Below are positions 57,290 through 64,000 of a stretch of DNA of 64,000 nt, piece after piece (position 1 is the first letter of the stretch; each line of letters starts with the position of its first letter). A program made the translations under genes and the position numbers. The DNA is taken from assembly GCA_030052745.1 (NCBI GenBank), contig JANBVO010000050.1, forward strand, positions 3,985-67,984. The letters run 5' to 3'. This stretch comes from Pleurostoma richardsiae (lineage: Eukaryota; Ascomycota; Sordariomycetes; Calosphaeriales; Pleurostomataceae). A model generated the notes under the pieces. That model had not been told where the DNA came from. It saw only the letters and a list, made by a program, of their open reading frames with translations, and ran no database searches.

Positions 57290-59012
57290 TTATTGCTTAG
57301 AGGATAACTGCTGTGATTGTTTGATGCTCTTGATGTAGAAGGCTACTGATGTCAGCATTGTCTTGTTCCAGTGACTTCTGGGGCGGCGAGCCTCACTACC
57401 GACTGCCCATCGCGAACTGAACCGACCCAATGCTTCCAGCAACCTTCCTAGATCGTGGAGAGGAATGTGAAAGTCCTGCATGTTGACCATCAAGGTTGCG
57501 GACTGGAAGACGCAGCACAGTCCCAACAATGACAGACAGGAGATATCAGATGTCAAGGTGAAGTCAGAGGCTGTCTGCCAGGTTTCCAAGACCATACGTT
57601 GAAGGGATTGCCGAGCCAGTTCGTCCCTCGCATTGCGGTTGACGCCGTCCATTTCTGCCTTTTGGTAATATAGAATGAGCTGGGACCTATTAGACCATTA
57701 TTGTTAGTAACGCGTGGTGACAGCCCTGTTACCCGACAGAGGCGACGCCTGTACCTCAACGCCAATGCCAGTGCATCACAAAAACTCCAAGGGCCATTCT
57801 GGGCTTGTTCCATCAGCTTGTCTATAAGACTCCGCATGTCTTCTATACCAGAAGACACTTGTCTCAAATCGTTACCAACGCGTGCCCCCCAGGCAACATC
57901 GATGGCATCACCGGCAACGCCAGCAGTCTGTGCAGTTAGATGGAGGCAGGCCTCGAAGTCGCTCTGACACCAGGTGTCCTTGGCGCCGAGATGGGGTATT
58001 TGGATGAGAGGCTTCGTTCCAGTGATTGCTCTTCTTTCTGGGAGAAGCCGTGGGATTTCGTGTGTCAAGCCGGATATGAAATTGAAACTGTTTCTTAATT
58101 ATGAGTTCTCGGCTGGCCAACTGAGACAGTTATAGCTAAAATCACCTGTCAAGAATCATGATAGCGGACCAGATTGGTGATCTCGACGTGTCCCCACTAA
58201 GGGTATCATCACCGGTCTTGTCTAGCCCCTTGAGTCTTGCCATCGCTAAACAGGAGGCGAGTGTCAGGTAGGCGTTTGCCATCATACCATGGCCGCATTC
58301 ATAAGCAGTGAGCAGCAGCCCTACAGCAACAAGTTCAGAGTCCAGTATCCCTGCTTGTTGAAGTGCCGTAAATGAGCTTCTGGTAGCGAAGTATAAGTTA
58401 TTACTCTCCATTGAATGGATCCCCGGTCCGCATGGGACTCGCATGATAAGGACGATGGCGAGTAGTGCCACGGTTATAACCGGAGTTGAGTGTAGGGAGC
58501 AAGACTCCGTTGCCGCTGTAAGCTGCTCCTCAGAAAACACTGGCAGCCACCGGTGTACAGTGGACAGGTAGTCCCTTACAAGATTGCTTGGTTTGACTTT
58601 ACTCTCTCTCAGGATATGCTGTACTAGCGAACTGAAGTGCATTGCTGCCTCTGTCGTCCCAGTTGCAATCTCGTTGAGGGCAAGCAGCAGCTCTGCTCTT
58701 CCACAGAAGGAGAGATCCGGCCCGCAACATTCTCTATCAACGATCAGTCCAGGGACTACACAGTCTGCTCTGCCGGAACCGGGGCCCCAGCGTGATTCGG
58801 TCTCCACTGTTGGGGTGTAGTCGCATGGTCGACATTTCCTAGACACCGAAATGTTAGTGTGGATGCTCTGATAGTTACTGGGTTCTTCTTTCCTTGACGC
58901 ACGATACACATCGAGAGCACTTCGGGAGAAGGCGATCGCAGCCCTTCTTGTGATTCCGGCAGTAACGGCAGGCACGCTGTGCCGCATGTGTTAGATGGAC
59001 TGTCGTATCCAT
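57290..59012 (-). CDS. Zn2Cys6 transcription factor
   Basis: Exons 59012-58903, 58838-58146, 58087-57755 and 57686-57290 join to 510 residues. The zinc cluster is split by intron 1: ACRYCRNHKKGCDRLLPKC in exon 1 and, across the splice, SRCVSKCRPCDY, giving C-x2-C-x6-C-x6-C-x2-C-x6-C at about residues 14-42. Downstream, the region with HRWLPVFSEEQL, AGILDSELVAVGLLLTAYECGHG and IWSAIMILDRSFNFISG fits the fungal-specific TF domain of the type seen with short regulators. It is divergent from an NmrA-like reductase gene; the shared 417 bp contains a 16-bp perfect palindrome and a CGGCCGA. Its targets are unknown. Confidence 0.82.
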
Positions 59013-59429
59013 TGAGGACTTGAACAACTGGACAACAGGGTGACTCAATGATGAGGGAACGAGAATAGCAGATCATATGCAGCGGCCGCTGCAGATGGTG
59101 GAGCAAGAGTAGGGACTAGATAGCTGATTTGTAAGGTCTGGATTTGAACAACAGAATGACGAGGTCGTCACCAAGATCTAGTTGACTAGTCGCTCGATGG
59201 TGCCGACAAGGGTGCGGCCGACGCATTAGCTTACTTTGTCCCGTAGCCTTGTACTCCTATTGGCTAGTCGAGGGTTTTAAACGGAGCTCAAGCTCCTCGG
59301 CATGCTGAGGATACCAGATGGAAGTAAGTCCAGGATTTACAACACGTCCATAAAAGGCTCGTAGCATTCCCTCGTATGCTCTGGATTGTAGAACGCATTT
59401 CAAAGGCCAGTGAGCTTGCTCCGCCCATC
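59013..59429. promoter_or_regulatory. Divergent promoter, regulator / NmrA-like reductase
   Basis: 417 bp. It contains the perfect palindrome TGCAGCGGCCGCTGCA at 59078-59093, CGGCCGA at 59215-59221 and a GACTAGTC palindrome near 59184. Confidence 0.55.
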
Positions 59430-60420
59430 ATGGAGTCCATCAAGAACGTTGCAGTCTTAGGCGTGAGTACTGTCAGGAAGAATTTAGGCTGCTAAGCTTC
59501 ACTCTTGCTAATATTTGCTCACCCAGGCATCGGGCAATCTAGGTCGGGTTGTCATCCCGACTCTCCTTAGAGATGGGTTCACTGTCACAATCATTGCTCG
59601 CCCAGGGAGCAAGACTGAGTCCCACAACGCCGACTTAATCGTCAAGACCGCAGACTATGCCAACTTAGCCTCCATGACTCTAGCTCTAAGAGGCCAGCAT
59701 GCTGTTGTGGAAGCATTTAATCCAGCTGCTGGGGTCCACCAGCACACCATTGTCCAAGCAGCCATTGCAGCAGGCGTGTCACACCTTCTGACCCCTGATT
59801 TCAGCTCTGACACATTCCACGCAAACGCAAAAGAACTTTTGATATTCGGTCCCAAGATACAGGCACAGCAGGAGCTAGAGTCACTTGTCGAGGCGTCGGA
59901 CGGTGCACTATCGTGGACTGCCATCATTGTCGGGCCCTGGTATGACTGGGGGATCGAACGCGGAGCGCTATGGATCGACCGTGAGCATCGAACGGTGACC
60001 CGGTTCGGTTCGGGCGACCAGCGGTACAGCATGAGCCGTCTCGAGCTTTGCGGTGAGGCGGCTGCTGCCGTGCTCCGCGAGCCTGCGAAATACCGGAACA
60101 GACCCGCATATTTCGCCAGCAGCACTGTTTCGACGAACGAGCTTATCGAGATATTGGAAGATATTCGGACCAAGGAAACGTGGAAAGTAGTTGACGTTCC
60201 CGTGGCGAACCTGCTGCAAACAGGCCGAAGACTCTGGGAGGAGGAGGAGGCCAGTGGTATATCGGATAAACTTAACTCGAAAGCATACCCTCTTCTGGGC
60301 ACAGCGGCGCTTTTCGACGAGGAGAACCGCTTTGGTGCTGACTTTGGGCACAAGTTAGAGCCTGGATGGGATCAAGGGAAGGACAAATTGAAGGAGCACC
60401 TCAAACAATTACTAGAATAG
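59430..60420 (+). CDS. NmrA-like / isoflavone-reductase-family oxidoreductase
   Basis: Exons 59430-59462 and 59527-60420 give 308 residues (intron GTGAGT...ACCCAG, 64 bp, inside the cofactor motif). VAVLGASGNLGRVVIPTLL is the GxxGxxG motif of the NmrA/phenylcoumaran-benzylic-ether and isoflavone reductase group; FTVTIIARPGS supplies the Arg for NADPH. HLLTPDFSSDTF and ALSWTAIIVGPWYDWG match the conserved mid-region of fungal members. Enzymes of this group reduce aromatic or lignan-like substrates with NADPH. The gene is divergent from a Zn2Cys6 regulator, which may control it. Confidence 0.87.
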
Positions 60421-60545
60421 TCCAGGCCCTTCACAATGCTCACAAGCAGACCCTACTCTGTACCTACGACGCACAGCCTCACTCGCCCAACAACCCAGGT
60501 ATAAATTGAATACATGACCAATTATCTTTTATAAGAGCTAATACA

Positions 60546-61192
60546 TTACAATTTGCTATATAGTCGTCTCACAAAGCTAGGTAGTTTTGCCATTCGGAGA
60601 GTCAATAAACCCCTTCTCATCGGTGGCGTCGCCGGTTTGGCGGGAGAGCACGTCCCATACGCCGCCTGACAACCATTCTCGGCAGTGCAGTAGTCCGTCG
60701 TATTTCCGCAGTATCCGCTGCGAGCTTCCTTTAGCAAATATTGCCATCATGTCTTCTTTCTCCCAGCCACAGAAGAGATCTCAAGAGGGCCACGTCGGGT
60801 TGGACTTACTGCGCGGAACAACAAGTCGCCCCTGTCGCAGGGCACCGATACCCGTACTTGCCATCCCCGACTATACCACAGGTGTTGTCGGGAGAGACGG
60901 TCTTCCCGTCCTGTGGCGCATGGCAAGACACGGTGCTCAGCGAGAACGCGGCCTGGCAGCCGGCAGTGGTGAGGCAGTAGCTGTCGCCGGCGCCGCAGTA
61001 CCCGTGGCTGGAGCAACATGGCGTGTCGGCTGGGCACGTGAAGCGATTGTTGGCGCCGGCAGCTTGGGCGCCGCAGGTGCCGTTGGGAGAGACCGCTCTG
61101 GTCCCCAGGAGGTTGGGGATAGGGGTTAGCGGAGTCGCGAGCGCAATTCCAACGAAGGCTGACGCGAGCATAAGGCGGATGTGACGGATCAT
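60546..61192 (-). CDS. Small secreted protein with two type-1 chitin-binding domains
   Basis: Exons 61192-60810 and 60717-60546 give 184 residues (intron 92 bp, acceptor CGCAG). A signal peptide (HIRLMLASAFVGIALA) precedes two hevein-like modules: SPNGTCGAQAAGANNRFTC with CCSSHGYCGAGDSYC, and SPDNTCGIVGDGKYGYRC with CCSAHGYCGNTTDYC. Each has the eight-cysteine pattern, and the second is rebuilt across the intron. There is no catalytic domain. Such proteins bind chitin outside the cell and, by analogy with LysM effectors and Avr4, can shield hyphae or hide chitin fragments from plant or animal chitinases; that role is inference. The last 25 residues are basic, and a further small intron there cannot be excluded. 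Confidence 0.83.
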
Positions 61193-61809
61193 GCCGGGCT
61201 CTTTTAGGGCGTTAACTATGCACCCGATCCCGAAATTTTGTGACTCTCACACACCTGGGCACTTCACAACTCTTAAAGCAGCAGAGCTTCCAGTGTCGAT
61301 GTGCACACCCAGAGACTGCAACACCCCTGCATGAACCGACACCTCGAGGTCAATAATTGTTCAACCTCAAATAGATCGCCATAATTAGGCGAGTCCAATC
61401 AATTGGCACTATACTCGGACGGGTCTTGCACGAGGGAGCGGCTAAAACGGGTGCAATTCGAATCGCTGCCTTAGTTCTAGGACTTCGAGTACGCCATCGG
61501 AAGCAGGGTTGCGAGGTAAGATTGTCCATGGATGGCATTTCCAACAGTTTAGCGTCTCACCAGCCGAGACAAGCTGCCCAACCCAGTTGAGTGTCCGTCT
61601 GCCACAGGCTATAAGTTCGACACGGACTGCTTGCAATGGGGCTCCGGATGATAGAAGAAAATACCATGCTTGGAAAGCAAGCGACAATCATCCTCGGAAA
61701 CAGACAGCGTTGGCCGGGATAAACCGCACTGTGGGAAGAAAACGAATCTTTGGGAATCAGGCTTGCGGATGACAACGATGTTAATCGGACCCCCAGTGCG
61801 AAAGCCTTC
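61193..61809. other. Intergenic region
   Basis: Upstream region of the chitin-binding protein gene and 3' flank of the next regulator; no gene seen. Confidence 0.5.
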
Positions 61810-63075
61810 TCATACTCGATCACCCACACTCACACCCCACCGCTCCATCCTCTCCCACCCAAAGGTGGCCTCCATCGTTACCCTCGCAAATATGTCCACA
61901 TCCTCGACCCTCGCCTTCTCAAGTAGACTCTCCGTCTGCTCCCGGTGCATGAAACCGACGTCGACCTCGGTGCACAGCTTAGCCCAAGTGCACGCCGATG
62001 CAGCCTCCCAGACGCCCCGCCTCGTCGTGACCATAGTGCCTCCCGCACAGGCCGCCCACCCGCGCTGCAGGGTGAGGTACACCGTCAGGATACCTGAGGC
62101 GACGCCCCAGGTGCGCCGCACTGACTCAGCTAGAACCCAGGCTCGCCAGAGGGCCTCCTCGCTGCCCGAGTGTGGCAGCGGGTTGTACGGGACAGTGCTG
62201 TCCAGGCTATTATCGTCGGCTGTCATCTGGCGGAGGAAGCTGGCCAGAGTCGCGACCTGCGAGGCGCTGTCAAGCATCTCGTCGGCCCAGGTAAAGAGTA
62301 GGGGGATTCGCTGCTCGGCGAGGTGCCGGAGGCGAATATCGCCGTCGAAGAGGCCTAGCACCTGGTAAACGATGAGCGAGTGGACGCGGGCAAGGTGGTC
62401 GAAGGTGTCTAGCGTCGTTTTGCTCTGTCCTGGAGAGATGCCGGGCACGTTGTCCTGGATGAGCTGCTCTGCCCTATCCTGCAGGATCCGGTACACCATC
62501 TCCTCGTTCGCGGATGTCTTAGATGTGAATAGAGACAACGCCATGTAAGCATCCTGCACGCACCGTGGGAACCGATGCTGGTATAGCGCCCTGTGGATGA
62601 AGGGGTTGGCGCCCTCGCTCACCCACTGAGAGAGCCATCGATGGACCTCTTTGGGATACCGCTTTAGTATGGAGCTGGAAAACTGCGAAACGTCGATATT
62701 CAACGGGTGACGGATTTTCCAGGTGTCTGGAGACAGGAACCAGACGTCGCGCGCCTTGAGGCTGACATCGGGCGGGGGAACAGAGTGGATAACGGAGTCA
62801 AGTGTCAGGATGGTCTCATCCTGAGTAGCATGTATGAAGGTGCCTGAAGTGTCTGCGAAAGGAGGGCCCTCAGGGAAAGAAGACAAAACATCATGACCGA
62901 GACCAACTTCCTCCGACGGGAGGAGCACGAAATGACATGGTCGTCTGGCCGGGTAGTCGCAGTCGAGGTCCTTCTCTTCACACCGGCTGCAGCGGGGAGT
63001 CTCCTTTCCGCATTTCCGCTTTGCCCTGGCACATGCAGAGCAGGCCTTCCTATCAAGTACAGGTTGGCGGGCCAT
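61810..63075 (-). CDS. Zn2Cys6 transcription factor, short form
   Basis: Single exon, 421 residues from MARQPVLDRKACSAC. The zinc cluster ACSACARAKRKCGKETPRC followed by SRCEEKDLDC lies at about residues 11-39 (C-x2-C-x6-C-x6-C-x2-C-x6-C). The rest (HPLNIDVSQFSSSILKRYPKEVHRWL, LYQHRFPRCVQDAYMALSLF, RTWGVASGILTVYLTLQRGW) looks like the poorly defined C-terminal domain of small fungal regulators often beside metabolic genes, such as the aflatoxin-regulatory-like types. An in-frame extension to 63351 lacks an ATG. It is divergent from an SDR gene at the window edge. Targets unknown. Confidence 0.85.
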   Translation of the reverse strand: MARQPVLDRKACSACARAKRKCGKETPRCSRCEEKDLDCDYPARRPCHFVLLPSEEVGLGHDVLSSFPEGPPFADTSGTFIHATQDETILTLDSVIHSVPPPDVSLKARDVWFLSPDTWKIRHPLNIDVSQFSSSILKRYPKEVHRWLSQWVSEGANPFIHRALYQHRFPRCVQDAYMALSLFTSKTSANEEMVYRILQDRAEQLIQDNVPGISPGQSKTTLDTFDHLARVHSLIVYQVLGLFDGDIRLRHLAEQRIPLLFTWADEMLDSASQVATLASFLRQMTADDNSLDSTVPYNPLPHSGSEEALWRAWVLAESVRRTWGVASGILTVYLTLQRGWAACAGGTMVTTRRGVWEAASACTWAKLCTEVDVGFMHREQTESLLEKARVEDVDIFARVTMEATFGWERMERWGVSVGDRV

Positions 63076-63671
63076 GTTAAGCAAGACTGTGACTTGTTGC
63101 TGCAGCCGAGGACAGCTGGTGTTGGAGGTGGTCGGGCGGAAGCCTCGGTGCGAATTTGTCAGCCGGCGCGGACCCGGACTTGCGGAACCAATCCCCACCC
63201 TTTGCGGGAGCTCTAACTTGATGGGATTAGCGCCCGCCGTGCCCGCCGTGCCCGCCGTGCCCGCCGCCGGGTCCAACACATGCCCGCGTCTTCGTGTGCA
63301 AGACGACGGCGCCCCGATGCGGAAACCAGGCTGGATCCGGCAGAGCTTCAAGGATATGGTTCGTCATTCAGGTGCAGGTTGTCCTGCCTCAGTCTCCACT
63401 TGGTCGGCACGATGCGGGCGGCAAGTCGTCACGCAATAAATGCCATCCTCGAAGACGTAAATTCTGCGAGGCAAGACAGGGAACCTGCACGGTCTACGCG
63501 ACATGTACATAGGTAGGCTTCCGAATCCCTCATAGCGGACTTGAGTTCCGAGTATAAAGAGCTCTACCGGGCCGCCCTGGGCTTCCTCGTCCCTTGTCCG
63601 ACATAGCTCCCTCACTCCTTCTATCCACAAAGAAGCCACGAGAATAGTAGCAGACCAAGTGTGCAGACAAG
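63076..63671. promoter_or_regulatory. Divergent promoter, regulator / SDR at window edge
   Basis: 596 bp between two divergent starts; contains the 9-bp tandem repeats at 63232-63267. Confidence 0.5.
63232..63267. repeat. Four tandem 9-bp units (GCCCGCCGT)
   Basis: Three perfect copies (63232-63258) and a fourth with one change (63259-63267). A small GC-rich minisatellite about 160-190 bp upstream of the regulator start. Confidence 0.9.
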
Positions 63672-64000
63672 ATGGAGTCCATCCAGGAGTTATACCAGAC
63701 GAACGTCACCAAGACCATCCACCACAGCCCCTACCCTGCCATCTCACCCAGCCTGCCCTCCCTCTCCCAGGCCGGCAAGACAGTCCTCATCACCGGCGGC
63801 GCCACTGGGATCGGCCTCGCCATTGCCCATGCCTTCATCCAGGCCTCCGCCTCCACAGTTATCATTGTTGGCCGCCGCGCTGACAAGCTGGCGCAGGCAT
63901 GCGAGGAGCTCAAAGCGGCCGCCGGAGAGGGCACATACATCATCGGACGGACCTGCGACGTGAGCGACGTCAAGGAGGTGACTTCCCTTTGGGAGGGATT
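63672..64000 (+). CDS. Short-chain dehydrogenase/reductase, 3'-truncated by window edge
   Basis: Starts MESIQELYQTNVTKTIHHSP and remains open to the right edge (109 residues visible). KTVLITGGATGIGLAIAHAF is the TGxxxGxG cofactor motif at about residues 37-56. IIVGRRADKL carries Arg residues after the second strand that favour NADP(H), and CDVSDVKEV is the conserved Asp-Val. The catalytic Ser-Tyr-Lys lies beyond the window. The 30-residue extension before the Rossmann fold is common in fungal SDRs of this kind. It is divergent from the short Zn2Cys6 regulator. Confidence 0.85.
   Translation, partial: MESIQELYQTNVTKTIHHSPYPAISPSLPSLSQAGKTVLITGGATGIGLAIAHAFIQASASTVIIVGRRADKLAQACEELKAAAGEGTYIIGRTCDVSDVKEVTSLWEG

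Noticed and set aside
58142-58987. Regulator gene at 57-59 kb read as lacking a DNA-binding domain
   Set aside because: The zinc cluster is split by an intron (58839-58902); joining the two exons gives a complete Zn2Cys6 motif.
1-64000. tRNA, rRNA, CRISPR and transposon signals
   Set aside because: GTTCGA-type B-box matches (for example near 38248 and 42410) lack a tRNA fold or A box; no spaced direct repeats, transposase or reverse-transcriptase motifs and no long terminal repeats were found by eye.

Overview
This is nuclear DNA of a filamentous ascomycete (Pezizomycotina). The evidence is short introns of about 50-90 bp with GTRNGT-like donors and CTRAC-like branch sites, four Zn2Cys6 regulators, a cytochrome P450, WSC and hevein-type chitin-binding secreted proteins, and an AA9 lytic polysaccharide monooxygenase with a CBM1. 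A clear SCAP gene beside an SREBP gene argues against Aspergillus-like Eurotiales, whose SREBP pathway is reported to lack SCAP. A plant-biomass-associated Sordariomycete or a relative fits best, but this is inference. All gene models below were assembled by hand from reading frames and splice signals. I could run no homology search.

Layout. 1-7.5 kb: partial polysaccharide deacetylase, four-WSC secreted protein, MOSC protein, TDA3-like FAD oxidoreductase. 7.9-16 kb, minus strand: SCAP (1128 aa) with SREBP (953 aa) directly upstream in the same orientation, that is, sensor/escort and transcription factor of the sterol/hypoxia pathway as neighbours. SREBP-type sites lie in both of their upstream regions. 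17.8-21.4 kb: Zn2Cys6 regulator and NmrA-like protein. 21.4-25.5 kb: gene-poor, holding a decayed GH18 chitinase. 25.5-36.7 kb: MFS transporter, PhyH dioxygenase, GFA protein, SDR, P450, class II aldolase. 38-41.2 kb: amino-acid permease and AA9-CBM1.

42.7-53.8 kb is the most striking block. It encodes an N-carbamoyl-D-amino-acid amidohydrolase, a hydantoinase/dihydropyrimidinase, an NCS1 permease (the family of the hydantoin permease Mhp1), two SDRs and a Zn2Cys6 regulator. This is the part list of a bacterial hydantoin-utilisation operon, rebuilt as intron-containing fungal genes. Copies of a CGGCCG(A) element lie upstream of all six genes, which suggests one regulon, probably under the cluster's own regulator. 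The likely flow is import of a 5-substituted hydantoin (or dihydropyrimidine), ring opening to an N-carbamoyl amino acid, then release of the amino acid with ammonia and CO2.

54-64 kb: DUF829 protein, a BTB protein ending at an amber codon with open frame beyond it, a Zn2Cys6 regulator divergent from an NmrA-like reductase, a two-domain chitin-binding secreted protein, and a Zn2Cys6 regulator divergent from an SDR that runs off the window. I saw no tRNA, rRNA, CRISPR array or intact transposon.
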